Of a stretch of 27,533 nt of DNA, positions 5,974 to 13,470 are shown piece by piece (positions within the stretch are counted from its first letter, which is position 1; each line of letters begins with the position of its first letter). The stretch is from a virus. A program made the position numbers and the translations under genes. The stretch is from the IMG/VR virus record IMGVR_UViG_3300035183_000174, positions 1 to 27,533 of that record. The stretch is one strand, 5' to 3'. The notes beneath the pieces were generated by a model. It made no database searches, had not been told where the DNA came from, and worked only from the letters and a program-made list of their open reading frames with translations.

Positions 5974-6011
5974 AAAAAAAAAGAGCGGGCGGCCCGCCGA
6001 TAGCCGCCCGC
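5974..6011 (-). terminator. Intrinsic terminator oriented leftward
   Basis: A perfect 9-bp GC stem (5985-5993 GCGGGCGGC with 6003-6011) has a 9-nt loop. On the minus strand it is followed, two bases later, by nine consecutive T (the A run at 5974-5982). That is a textbook intrinsic terminator for leftward transcription, yet no leftward gene is present. On the plus strand there is no T run after the stem. A second small stem, GTGGCG/CGCCAC, lies at 5953-5966. Confidence 0.7.
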
Positions 6012-6091
6012 CCACACCACGAAGGAAGTGGAAGCCGTACACCCGAATCTTACCGACAGCCCGGGTTGCCTGCAAGTCTTTTTTGCTGACA

Positions 6092-6121
6092 TTGCCAGGA
6101 AAAATCGCCTGTAGTTAGAAT
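6092..6121 (+). promoter_or_regulatory. Candidate sigma-70-type promoter for thyX and the late genes
   Basis: TTGCCA (6092-6097) and TAGAAT (6116-6121) are separated by 18 bp, a fair match to TTGACA-N17-TATAAT, in a locally AT-richer stretch downstream of the leftward terminator. A transcription start near 6128 would rule out the TTG at 6125 as the thyX start. No other promoter as good was seen between here and the end of the structural genes. Confidence 0.45.
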
Positions 6122-6169
6122 GCATTGACGTTTTTGGCTACTTTTTCATCCAAAAAGGGGTGCCCGGAG

Positions 6170-7222
6170 GTGCGACAGGTAGCCCCCTCACCAGAGGCCG
6201 CCAGGCGTGTCACCCCTGACACCATGCGGAACCGCATCGAAGCCCTTGGCTGGAAACGAGTTGCGGGGATTCACGGCAAAATTGCCGTTTACACTAACCC
6301 GAGGGACCATCTCCGCCAGGCCGTTGTCCCCTTGGATGAGAAGCTGGACGGCTACGGTGAAGCTGTCCTTGAGGTGGTGCGAAAGCTGGCCGAGTTTGAG
6401 GGGCAGTCTGAGTCGGCGGTGTTGGACCAGCTGCTGCTCCCGAGCGACCTTCGCGTTATCCGCGAGCCGACGGTTTACGTCGTCGGTCGGCAGTTCATTG
6501 ACCTGTTCGAGCAGGACCGCTTTCTGGCCGACCACGGCATCGCCTGGCAGACTGACACAGAGGTGGCTGCGGAGCGCCTGGTCGAAACTGCGGGTCGGCT
6601 GTGTTACATGTCCTTTGCCCGACCTCGGCCAGGGGGCAACCAGGCGTACTTGCACCACATCCTGGAAGCGGGTCACGGTTCCGTCCTGGAACATGCGGTG
6701 TGGAACCTCGTCATCACTGGCGTCAGCCGTTCCTTGACGCACGAGCTGGTCCGGCATCGGGCCGGCTTTGGTTTTTCTCAGCTCAGTCAGCGCTACGTTG
6801 ATGAATCGGTGGCTGAGTACATCGAGCCGGACTGCATTGCTGCCGACCCCGAGCTGCACCAGATATGGCTTGACGCGGTGGTTCACAGTCATCATGCTTA
6901 CGTCAGGCTGGTCGAGAAGTTGCAGGAAGTCTTCAAGGACGAGCCGGACAGCACACAGCGCCGCAAGCTAGCCCGCCAGGCAGCCCGAAGCGTCCTGCCA
7001 AACGCCACGGAAACCAAGGTCTTCATGACGGCCAACGCTCGGGCCTTGCGACACTTCATCGAGCTTCGGGCCAGCAGGTTTGCCGAAGTGGAAATCCGCA
7101 AGCTCGCCGTGCAAATTCTTCGTCGGATGCAGCAAGAAGCACCTAACATCTTTGGCGACTATGAGTTACGACCGCTCCCGGACGGCACCTGGGAGGTGGC
7201 CACGTCTCATCGCAAGGTCTGA
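6170..7222 (+). CDS. thyX: Flavin-dependent thymidylate synthase with an N-terminal extra domain
   Basis: ThyX methylates dUMP to dTMP using methylenetetrahydrofolate, FAD and NADPH. The motif RHRAGFGFSQLSQRY (RHR at residues 195-197 from GTG 6170) fits the family signature RHRX7-8S; further family features are HxSVLEH and, near the end, RHFIELR and AEVEIRKLA. Usual ThyX length is about 220-260 residues; here about 350. The surplus is an N-terminal ~85-residue domain (RIEALGWKRVAGIHGKIAVY, then VVPLDEKLDGYGEAVLEVVR), which I recall as a stand-alone domain in planctomycete hypothetical proteins. The start is uncertain: GTG 6170 has AAGGGG 9 nt upstream; TTG 6125 lacks a ribosome-binding site; ATG 6224 is also possible. 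It precedes terS by 11 bp, so dTMP supply is tied to packaging genes. Confidence 0.9.
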   Translation: MRQVAPSPEAARRVTPDTMRNRIEALGWKRVAGIHGKIAVYTNPRDHLRQAVVPLDEKLDGYGEAVLEVVRKLAEFEGQSESAVLDQLLLPSDLRVIREPTVYVVGRQFIDLFEQDRFLADHGIAWQTDTEVAAERLVETAGRLCYMSFARPRPGGNQAYLHHILEAGHGSVLEHAVWNLVITGVSRSLTHELVRHRAGFGFSQLSQRYVDESVAEYIEPDCIAADPELHQIWLDAVVHSHHAYVRLVEKLQEVFKDEPDSTQRRKLARQAARSVLPNATETKVFMTANARALRHFIELRASRFAEVEIRKLAVQILRRMQQEAPNIFGDYELRPLPDGTWEVATSHRKV

Positions 7223-7233
7223 AAGGTGGCGTG

Positions 7234-7680
7234 ATGGACTCGAAGGCGAGGAAGAATCAGCCGGCGAAGCAGGCTGCTGACTGGGCGGTGGCGTTCTTGA
7301 AGGTGCTGCGGCTCACCGGTAATTTGACGACCGCGTGCTGTCGGGTTGGCGTTCAGAAGGAGGCGGTCTACAGTCGCATGGAGAAGGACCAGGCGTTCGC
7401 GCGGGCCTTTGATGAGGCGTGCGAGCTGGCGATTGAGGACTTGGAAGCGGAGGCTCGCAAGCGAGCCCTCTCTGGCTCAGACAAGCTCTTGATGTTTCTG
7501 CTCCGGGCGCACAAGCCGGAGTTGTACGGCGAGCGCTCCACTCTTGTACACGATGGCCAGGTCAGGACGGTCGTATCGGTAGAGGACTTGTCGGATGAGG
7601 AGCTTGCCAAGATTGCCGGCTGCGATCAATCCGGCGAGCGCGGCGGCGGAGCTGCTTCGACGCAGGGCAGCTCGTCGTAA
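7234..7680 (+). CDS. terS: Terminase small subunit
   Basis: A 148-residue protein. Start ATG 7234 has AAAGGTGG at good spacing; GTG 7231 is the in-frame alternative. After a basic N-terminus, residues ~25-60 form a helix-turn-helix (LTTACCRVGVQKEAVYSRME), followed by DQAFARAFDEACELAIEDLE, EARKRALSG and LMFLLRAHKPELYGER, the usual order in phage TerS and related packaging HTH proteins. TerS binds the pac or cos site and recruits TerL. The C-terminal 30 residues are low complexity (G, S, A), and their coding sequence overlaps the start of terL by 86 bp, as expected for this gene pair. Confidence 0.85.
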   Translation: MDSKARKNQPAKQAADWAVAFLKVLRLTGNLTTACCRVGVQKEAVYSRMEKDQAFARAFDEACELAIEDLEAEARKRALSGSDKLLMFLLRAHKPELYGERSTLVHDGQVRTVVSVEDLSDEELAKIAGCDQSGERGGGAASTQGSSS

Positions 7681-9127
7681 TCTGCTGGATTTCACGCTGT
7701 ACACCATGCCTGACTATGTGCCAGGCTGGCATCACCGGCTACTTTGCTCCTACCTGGATAAGTTCATCAAGGGTGAGATTACCCGACTGATCATCAACCT
7801 GCCGCCGCGACATGGCAAGAGTGAGTTGGCCAGCTGTCGGTTGCCCGCCCTTCTGCTCGGACAAAACCCAAACCTCAAGATTTTGGCGTGCAGTCACACG
7901 GCCAGCCTGGCGAGCGCCATCAACCGCAAGGTCCAGCGCATTCTCGACTCGGCATCGTACAGGCGACTCTTCCCGGCCACTACGTTGTCCGACCACAAGC
8001 GAACCCGGGGCACCGTGGAGGCCCGCAACAGTGACCTGTTCGAGGTGGTCGGCCACTCTGGCGTGTACCGCTCAGCTGGCGTGGGCGGGGCCATCGTCGG
8101 GCATGGGTTTGACGTGGGCATCATTGACGACCCGATCAAGTCCCGGGAGGAGGCTGACAGTGCGACGGTGCGGGAGTCGATCTGGGCGTGGTACACTGGC
8201 GACTTCTACACGCGGCGGTCTGCGGGGAGCCGAATCCTGGTCATCTCGACCCGTTGGCACCAGGAGGACTTGACCGGTAAGCTGCTGGCCGCGAGTGAAG
8301 ACACGCTGAGCGATCAGTGGACAGTGCTACGACTGCCGGCCATCCGGGAGGAGGACAGCTGCCCAGAAGACCCGCGACAGATTGGCGAGGCCCTCTGGCC
8401 GGAGCGTTATCCGCTTGAGGAGCTGGCCAAGACGAAGGCAATCAACTCCTATGACTGGGACAGCCAGTATCAACAGCGGCCACGGAGCCCTGGCTCGACC
8501 GAGTGGCCTGACAGCGTGTTCTCCCGCCCTGGCTTCTGGTTTGACGAGTGGCCTCCACTGGACCAGCTGGTGGTACGCACTGCCGCCCTGGACCCGTCGA
8601 AGGGTAGTGATGCCAAGAACTCCGACTGGCAGGCGCTGGTACTTCACGGTCGCACGCGGGATGGTGTGGAGTACGTCGAGGCTGACCTGGCCCGTCGCCC
8701 AATTGTTGCGGCCCGCAGCTCAGACGGTACTCCTCTGAGTGAGGGGATGGTCGAGGCCATCGTTGACAAGGTGAAGCAGTTCCGGCCTCATGGCTTCGCC
8801 GTAGAGGCCAACCAGTTTCAGTTTCTGCTTCGCATCCCATTTGAGACAGAGGCGAAGCGACAGCAGTGTGAGTTGCCGCTCTGCTTGGTCCAGAATCATG
8901 ACCCCAAGGTGTTGCGGATTCGCCGCCTTGGGACGGCCCTGTCGCAGGGGAAAATTCGCTTCCGCACGACCCCTGGGACTCGGTTGCTCGTAGATCAGTT
9001 GCGGCAGTTCCCCACGGGTGCCTACGACGACGGGCCAGATGCTCTGGAAATGGCTCGTCGGCTCAGTGTAGAGTTATGGAACAAGGCCCACGCGGTTGGC
9101 CCGAACTCCATTGTGTTGCGTGCGTAA
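7595..9127 (+). CDS. terL: Terminase large subunit (ATPase and nuclease)
   Basis: A 510-residue DNA-packaging motor. The N-terminal ATPase has a Walker A-type motif LPPRHGKSE near residue 70, Walker B VGIIDDP near 175 with the following catalytic acidic residue region (DDPIKSREEAD), and a coupling-motif-like SRILVISTRWHQEDL. The C-terminal RNase H-like nuclease has its three acidic sites: ALDPSKG at ~333, FAVEANQ at ~404 and DDGPDALE at ~478. Length is normal for the family. ATG 7595 has AGAGGA upstream and lies inside terS; no later start precedes the conserved LLDFTLYTMPDY. The portal gene follows within 11 bp. Confidence 0.95.
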   Translation: MRSLPRLPAAINPASAAAELLRRRAARRNLLDFTLYTMPDYVPGWHHRLLCSYLDKFIKGEITRLIINLPPRHGKSELASCRLPALLLGQNPNLKILACSHTASLASAINRKVQRILDSASYRRLFPATTLSDHKRTRGTVEARNSDLFEVVGHSGVYRSAGVGGAIVGHGFDVGIIDDPIKSREEADSATVRESIWAWYTGDFYTRRSAGSRILVISTRWHQEDLTGKLLAASEDTLSDQWTVLRLPAIREEDSCPEDPRQIGEALWPERYPLEELAKTKAINSYDWDSQYQQRPRSPGSTEWPDSVFSRPGFWFDEWPPLDQLVVRTAALDPSKGSDAKNSDWQALVLHGRTRDGVEYVEADLARRPIVAARSSDGTPLSEGMVEAIVDKVKQFRPHGFAVEANQFQFLLRIPFETEAKRQQCELPLCLVQNHDPKVLRIRRLGTALSQGKIRFRTTPGTRLLVDQLRQFPTGAYDDGPDALEMARRLSVELWNKAHAVGPNSIVLRA

Positions 9128-9141
9128 AGGCAGGCTCGATA
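9127..9141 (+). promoter_or_regulatory. Ribosome-binding site and ATA start of the portal gene
   Basis: AAGGCAGG at 9127-9134 is followed after four bases by ATA 9139-9141, in frame with the portal. The next conventional in-frame start is ATG 9193. The only earlier one is ATG 9076, inside terL with no Shine-Dalgarno sequence. Confidence 0.7.
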
Positions 9142-10704
9142 GCACAGACTCAGAACAACACTGACCTGAAGGCTCTGCGGGAGCGGCGGCGAATGTTGCG
9201 TGCCCAGCTGGAGATCGTCCGGATGGAGCACGAGAAGAAGGTCTTGGAGAGCCTGATCGACGACAACAGCTACGAGCTGTGGTCCGCTCTGCGTCGTCAG
9301 TCCGAGGATGGCTTCTGGGTTCCAGTTGCCTCCTTTGGTGATCGCGCCCGTGGCCGCAATTATCCATTCTGGCAGACCCCTTCCGAGCTAGCCGAGCTGC
9401 GGCAGAAGTCGCGCGTGGTGTGTGTGACCAACGCGCACGTCAAGGGGTTGCTTCGCAACCTGACCAACTATGTGATCGGAAAGGGATTCAGCTACCAGGT
9501 CAGTTCCAAGGAACTGTCGGACACAGACTCTGAGGCGATCAAGGGCTGGATCACTCAGATTCAGGACGTGGTTGACCGCTTCCTGGAGACGAACCATTGG
9601 AACTCCTCCTCTGGCGCGCCGGACAGCTTGGTGGTCAACTCCAGTCGTGAGCGAGAGTGTTTCCGTCGGTTGATTCGGGACGGTGAGGTCTTCCTGCGGT
9701 TCTTCTACCAGGACGACGGCACCACGCTGGTCCGGTTCGTAGAGCCGGAGCAGGTGCAAGACCCTCCCGGGGCGGCCTTGACCACTGGCTGGTCCTTCGG
9801 CATCCGGCATCAGATGAGTCCCTACGAGGACGTGGAGGTGCCCCTGGAGTACCACCTGGTCTACCTTGACTCGACGCATGGCGCTCAAGGGGAGCTGGTG
9901 CCAGCGGGGCAAATCCTTCATCTGAAGGGGCCAGACACTGACTCGACCGTCAAGCGTGGCTCGCCGGAGTTTAGCTGGGACACTCTGGACGCTTTCCTAC
10001 GGGCGAGCAAGCTGCAACGAAACTTGTCGCTTGGCGCGGCGATTCGGGCCGCGACGGCTGAAATCTGGCAGTATGCCTCTGGCACACAGGCGCAGATTTC
10101 GGCGCTGGCGTCCAGCTTGAGCGAGTATTCCAGCATCAACCCAGTGACTGGAAACGTCGAGCGGGTGGAGCGGATCGCGCCAGGTACAATTCGCCGCATC
10201 CCTGCTGGCCAGCAGCTCGTTGGCCAGCCGCCTGATCAGACGATGAGCTACATCCAGGGCGTGCAAGCCGACCTGCGGCAAGGGGCATCCAGCCTGTGTG
10301 CTCCTGAATACTTGGTGTCTGCGGATGCGTCCAACGGGAACTACTCCAGCACCAAGGAGGCGTCGGCACCCTTTGTCAAGGCGGGCGAGAGCTGGCAGGA
10401 ATACCTTGTCGCGGCCTTTTCGCGGGTGCTCTGGAAGGCCATCAGCTGGGCAGCCCAGTGTGGGAAGCTGCCGCGTGAGGCCCTGGCGAAGATCGACCTG
10501 CAAGTCAAAGGCCCTGCGGTGCTGCACCGCAACGAGATCGAGAAGGCCCAGATCGACCAAATCCTGGTCGGCATCGGTGCCAAGGACCGCCAGACCGTGA
10601 GCGCTGAGTGGGGCCTGGACCCCGAACTGGTGCAGGCCAACAACGACCTGTGGAACCAACGAAACGTTCCCAACCTTCCGCCCCTGGACATGCCGCCGGA
10701 GTAA
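9139..10704 (+). CDS. Portal protein (ATA start)
   Basis: A 521-residue portal, the dodecameric ring at the capsid vertex through which TerL pumps DNA. Evidence: position directly after terL, family-like length, N-terminal helical segment (LRERRRMLRAQL), central stem/wing region, and the late-central stretch EYSSINPVTGNVERV, APGTIRRIPAGQQL, then SSLCAPEYLVSADASNGNYS followed by STKEASAPF. That last pattern, choosing a membrane of Asn/Ser-rich motif before a helical clip, is common in lambdoid/HK97-like portals. If it starts at ATA 9139, the gene begins 11 bp after the terL stop as MAQTQNNTDL; starting at ATG 9076 would require a 52-bp overlap and an N-terminus made of terL's last codons in another frame. 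Confidence 0.88.
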   Translation: MAQTQNNTDLKALRERRRMLRAQLEIVRMEHEKKVLESLIDDNSYELWSALRRQSEDGFWVPVASFGDRARGRNYPFWQTPSELAELRQKSRVVCVTNAHVKGLLRNLTNYVIGKGFSYQVSSKELSDTDSEAIKGWITQIQDVVDRFLETNHWNSSSGAPDSLVVNSSRERECFRRLIRDGEVFLRFFYQDDGTTLVRFVEPEQVQDPPGAALTTGWSFGIRHQMSPYEDVEVPLEYHLVYLDSTHGAQGELVPAGQILHLKGPDTDSTVKRGSPEFSWDTLDAFLRASKLQRNLSLGAAIRAATAEIWQYASGTQAQISALASSLSEYSSINPVTGNVERVERIAPGTIRRIPAGQQLVGQPPDQTMSYIQGVQADLRQGASSLCAPEYLVSADASNGNYSSTKEASAPFVKAGESWQEYLVAAFSRVLWKAISWAAQCGKLPREALAKIDLQVKGPAVLHRNEIEKAQIDQILVGIGAKDRQTVSAEWGLDPELVQANNDLWNQRNVPNLPPLDMPPE

Positions 10705-10706
10705 TC

Positions 10707-11615
10707 ATGACTGACCATCTGGAGTTGTGGAAGCGGACGCTGATCAATGTGGATCGTTCCATCCTGGTGATTGACCGAGTCATCGCCCTTGTGTGGCGAG
10801 CCCTCCGACACCTGATTGATCATTCGCAGGGCTACATCGCGGATTACAAGCGCGCCCTGGCCCTCTTGAGCCGGATGCCGACGTCGTTGGTGCAAGCCTT
10901 CTCTTCGGAGTTCAGTCGGCTGTACAAGCTGGGTTATCTCCAGGCACGCCAATTACTTTGGCCAAATATACTCTTGCGTACATCTGAGAGTCGTAGTAGT
11001 CTTCAGGAGCAGGGCATCGTCGGCTTGCAGCTAGGTGCAACTCAAACACCGCAGCTGGTCAACCTGGCAACCAGGCTGCGCGGCAAAAATCTCACAGATA
11101 CCAAGAAGCGCTCGCTGCTGAAGCAGATGCTGTTTCAGCCGCCGTCCAAGCAGGACGTGCTGCGGGTGATTTCGCAGTGGATCAGGCCGTCGGATTGGCA
11201 ATCCATCGGCGGTGCCGTTACGAAGCAGCCCCATGACTTGGCCAACGAGCTTGCCGCCGGGTTGGCTCGTGGAAAGAGTCCGCGTGAAGTGGCTCAGTTG
11301 ATCCTGCCCTACATGGAGGACAACCGAGTTCGGGCGCAGCGGACTGCTCGTACTTTTGGCATGGCGGTGGTCGGCCAGGCGCAGTTCGACTCATTTGAGG
11401 CGCTTGGCGACCTGGTGATTGGCTACCAGGTTCATGCCACCCTGGACCGCAACACCAGGCCAGAACATCGTCGCAGGGACGGGACGATCTACTACAAGCA
11501 GCCCAAGAGGGGTCAGAAGGGGCTTGACGAGATGCCCCGACCGCCGCGAGAGGCTGATGGTTCGATTGCCTGGAACTGTCGTTGCTATCTCACCCCGGTG
11601 TTGAGGGAGTTGTGA
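10707..11615 (+). CDS. Minor head protein, Mu gpF-like head morphogenesis domain
   Basis: A 302-residue protein from ATG 10707, two bases after the portal stop, with CCGGAG at 5-6 nt. The N-terminal 240 residues are helical and not conserved to my eye. The C-terminal ~75 residues are a Phage_Mu_F domain: VIGYQVHATLDRNTRPEHRR, a DGTIYY strand, and the closing AWNCRCYLTPVL with the two typical Cys. These proteins sit inside or on the procapsid near the portal and are needed for head assembly. The gene lies exactly where this family is found, between portal and protease. Its TGA overlaps the next ATA start. Confidence 0.88.
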   Translation: MTDHLELWKRTLINVDRSILVIDRVIALVWRALRHLIDHSQGYIADYKRALALLSRMPTSLVQAFSSEFSRLYKLGYLQARQLLWPNILLRTSESRSSLQEQGIVGLQLGATQTPQLVNLATRLRGKNLTDTKKRSLLKQMLFQPPSKQDVLRVISQWIRPSDWQSIGGAVTKQPHDLANELAAGLARGKSPREVAQLILPYMEDNRVRAQRTARTFGMAVVGQAQFDSFEALGDLVIGYQVHATLDRNTRPEHRRRDGTIYYKQPKRGQKGLDEMPRPPREADGSIAWNCRCYLTPVLREL

Positions 11616-11617
11616 TA
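11603..11617 (+). promoter_or_regulatory. Ribosome-binding site and ATA start of the protease gene
   Basis: GAGGGAG (11603-11609), five bases, then ATA 11615-11617, which overlaps the previous stop as TGATA, copying the common TGATG coupling. GTG 11612 is only 2 nt from the Shine-Dalgarno sequence, too close; TTG 11618 at 8 nt remains a possible alternative. Confidence 0.6.
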
Positions 11618-12718
11618 TTGCGCATCATCGAGGCCCCCATCAAGTCGGCTGTTCCGCTACAAGTGGATCGTGCCAACGGCGTGATCGAGGGCGTCAAGAT
11701 TTTGGGCGCTTCTTCGGCGAATGGCCGCTACTACACTCCCGAGGCGATGCGTCGGGCCATTGATGCGGGCCTGTACGAGGATGCCAAGGTCTACCTGGAT
11801 CATCCGTCGGCTGGTGAGAAGTTCCGGCCCGTTGAGCAGCTCTTCGGCAAGATTCGGAACGCTCGGCTCAATGGGGACTCGATCATTGGCGACCTGTATT
11901 TTGTGCGAGAACATCCTGTCGCGCCCCGCGTGTGCGAGGATTGCGAGCGTGCTCTTGGTCTTTTTGGCCTGTCGCACAATGCCGAAGCGGCGCAGTGGGA
12001 AGTGCGCGACGGGGTGCAGGTGATCACGGAGATTGCGAAGGTTTATTCAGTGGATTTGGTGTCTGACCCAGCCACAAACTCTAGTCTATGGGAGGCAAGA
12101 CCGATAACTCGAATCAAGTTCGCAGAGCTGTTGGATCGGCTCTCTGCCGACAGGAAATTGCCCAAGCGGGTGCGTCGGCGGTTGCTCGAAGTGGACGGCG
12201 ACATGCCGGCTGCGAGTGCAGAGTTGCCCGAGCCAGAGCCTGAAACCGACCCGATGGATGCGTTGAAAGATGGGTTCCGTGCCGCGATCATGGCAGCGGT
12301 CGATCAGGCTCTGGACGGTGACGAAGAAGCGTTGAAGCAGGTGGTCGAGCTGATCAAGACGCACCGCAAGGTGACTGCTGGCCAGGAGGAACCGCCAGCG
12401 GCGGACGACCAGATGGCGAGCGATGACGGGGAGCCTGCTGATGACCAGGCCGAGCAGAAGGAGTCGCGCAATCGCCCTGCTGCTGGCCTTACTGAGGCCA
12501 GGGCGGCTGCTCTGGTCAAAATCGCTGGGGTGGAAGACCCTGACACTCTGGTCAAGGCGGTTGCTGGTTTGAATGAAGAGCAGGCTTTGCGTGTGTTGGC
12601 CTGGGCCAAGGAGCGAGCCTCCAATTCGCGGCCTGGCGGAGCGCGTAGTCAAGGTGTTCGTGAGTCGGTCAGGTTGATCACCGACGGGAAGACCTTAGCT
12701 GAGGCAATTTTGAACTAG
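11615..12718 (+). CDS. Prohead protease with C-terminal scaffold-like region (ATA start)
   Basis: A 367-residue protein. Residues ~1-175 resemble prohead serine proteases of the herpesvirus-protease fold (phage U9/S78 types): IEGVKILGASSANGRYYTPE, AKVYLDHPS, FGKIRNARLNGDSIIGDLYF, FGLSHNA (candidate catalytic His) and VYSVDLVSDPATN (candidate Ser strand). Residues ~200-310 are acidic and Pro/Glu/Asp rich with many Ala, then a helical tail, as expected of an internal scaffold that the protease domain degrades during maturation. Fused protease-scaffold genes are common just before the capsid gene. Start choice is discussed at the ATA site; GTG 11612 would add one residue. Confidence 0.82.
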   Translation: MLRIIEAPIKSAVPLQVDRANGVIEGVKILGASSANGRYYTPEAMRRAIDAGLYEDAKVYLDHPSAGEKFRPVEQLFGKIRNARLNGDSIIGDLYFVREHPVAPRVCEDCERALGLFGLSHNAEAAQWEVRDGVQVITEIAKVYSVDLVSDPATNSSLWEARPITRIKFAELLDRLSADRKLPKRVRRRLLEVDGDMPAASAELPEPEPETDPMDALKDGFRAAIMAAVDQALDGDEEALKQVVELIKTHRKVTAGQEEPPAADDQMASDDGEPADDQAEQKESRNRPAAGLTEARAAALVKIAGVEDPDTLVKAVAGLNEEQALRVLAWAKERASNSRPGGARSQGVRESVRLITDGKTLAEAILN

Positions 12719-12719
12719 G

Positions 12720-12734
12720 AAGGGAGAGCAGATA
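12720..12734 (+). promoter_or_regulatory. Ribosome-binding site and ATA start of the 12732 gene
   Basis: AAGGGAG (12720-12726), five bases, then ATA 12732-12734, just after the protease stop at 12718. No ATG or GTG exists in frame for well over 40 bp; the first conventional codon is TTG 12774, without a Shine-Dalgarno sequence and in the middle of natural-looking protein (ILPEWLSRARLQYEKF). Confidence 0.75.
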
Positions 12735-13448
12735 AGAGACATCATCCTACCGGAATGGCTTTCGCGTGCGCGATTGCAGTATGAAAAGTTCGACGATTTC
12801 GACTGGTACATCTCTCCGCACTTCTGGACCTCTCTAGCTGCGGACGCGGGTGTATCGGCCCCAGCCGCCACTGACGCCAAGAACGGCGTCGTGTCGATGT
12901 CCACGGGGGCAACCGACAACAATGAAGTGATGGTCCGCAGCACGAATGAGGTTGCCCTGCTCCAGTCCGACTGCACGTTGATCTTCGAGGCGAGGATCAA
13001 GTTTGCCGAGGCCAACGGTGACGATGCCAACGTTGCCGTGGGCATGGCAGACGCTGCCGGTGCTGATTTGCTGCTGGACAACGGCGCGGGCGACAACATT
13101 GCGAACAGCGGGGTGCTGATCTACAAGGTGGACGGTGAAACCACCTGGCGCTGTGCTTGCAAGAACGGCTCCACGGTCAGGCGAACCACCTCGACGTTCA
13201 CTGCTGGCGGCAGCAGCTACCAGACCTTGCGAATCATTGGTCGTCCAGTGGATGGGTCCAACTACGAGTTCACCTACTTCGTGGACGACACTCAGCTGAT
13301 GGACAGCAACGGCTCCAAGATCAAGCACACCTTGAGCTTTGCGTCCGCGACTGAGATGCGCCTCGTGGCTGGCTATCTGAAGGCTGGCGGCGCGAACAGT
13401 GAAACACTGTTGCTGGATTACTGCTCTTTCGTTGCAGGGCGAGTCTAA
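12732..13448 (+). CDS. Probable capsid decoration protein, lectin-like beta fold (ATA start)
   Basis: A 238-residue protein encoded between the protease and the major capsid gene, the usual place for a head decoration protein. It is rich in beta-strand pattern: CTLIFEARIKFAEANGDDAN, VGMADAAGADLLLDNG, SGVLIYKVDGETTWRC, YQTLRIIGRPVDGSNYEFTY, TEMRLVAGYLKAGGAN, ETLLLDYCSFVAGRV. This looks like a concanavalin/LamG-type jelly roll, with alternating strands and Gly-Asn-Asp turns, and no signal peptide or membrane segment. Starting at ATA 12732 adds RDIILPEWLSRARLQYEKFD to the N-terminus. The exact capsid role is inferred from position. Confidence 0.65.
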   Translation: MRDIILPEWLSRARLQYEKFDDFDWYISPHFWTSLAADAGVSAPAATDAKNGVVSMSTGATDNNEVMVRSTNEVALLQSDCTLIFEARIKFAEANGDDANVAVGMADAAGADLLLDNGAGDNIANSGVLIYKVDGETTWRCACKNGSTVRRTTSTFTAGGSSYQTLRIIGRPVDGSNYEFTYFVDDTQLMDSNGSKIKHTLSFASATEMRLVAGYLKAGGANSETLLLDYCSFVAGRV

Positions 13449-13454
13449 TAGCTG

Positions 13455-13470
13455 AAGGAGATCAGAGATA
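13455..13470 (+). promoter_or_regulatory. Ribosome-binding site and ATA start of the major capsid gene
   Basis: AAGGAG (13455-13460), seven bases, then ATA 13468-13470. An in-frame TGA at 13453-13455 limits the start to this short stretch or later. The first conventional codon is GTG 13534, which would delete 22 residues that read as real protein (NSRELKRQCELQGTGVVC). Confidence 0.78.

Noticed and set aside
6125-6169. TTG 6125 as thyX start
   Set aside because: No ribosome-binding site, and it lies at or before the likely transcription start of the candidate promoter at 6092-6121.
6188-6895. Minus-strand open frame of 235 codons
   Set aside because: It is a shadow of thyX with no family resemblance; the plus frame has clear ThyX motifs.
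9076-9138. ATG 9076 as portal start
   Set aside because: No Shine-Dalgarno sequence, a 52-bp overlap with terL, and an N-terminus that reads like another frame of terL; ATA 9139 follows AAGGCAGG.
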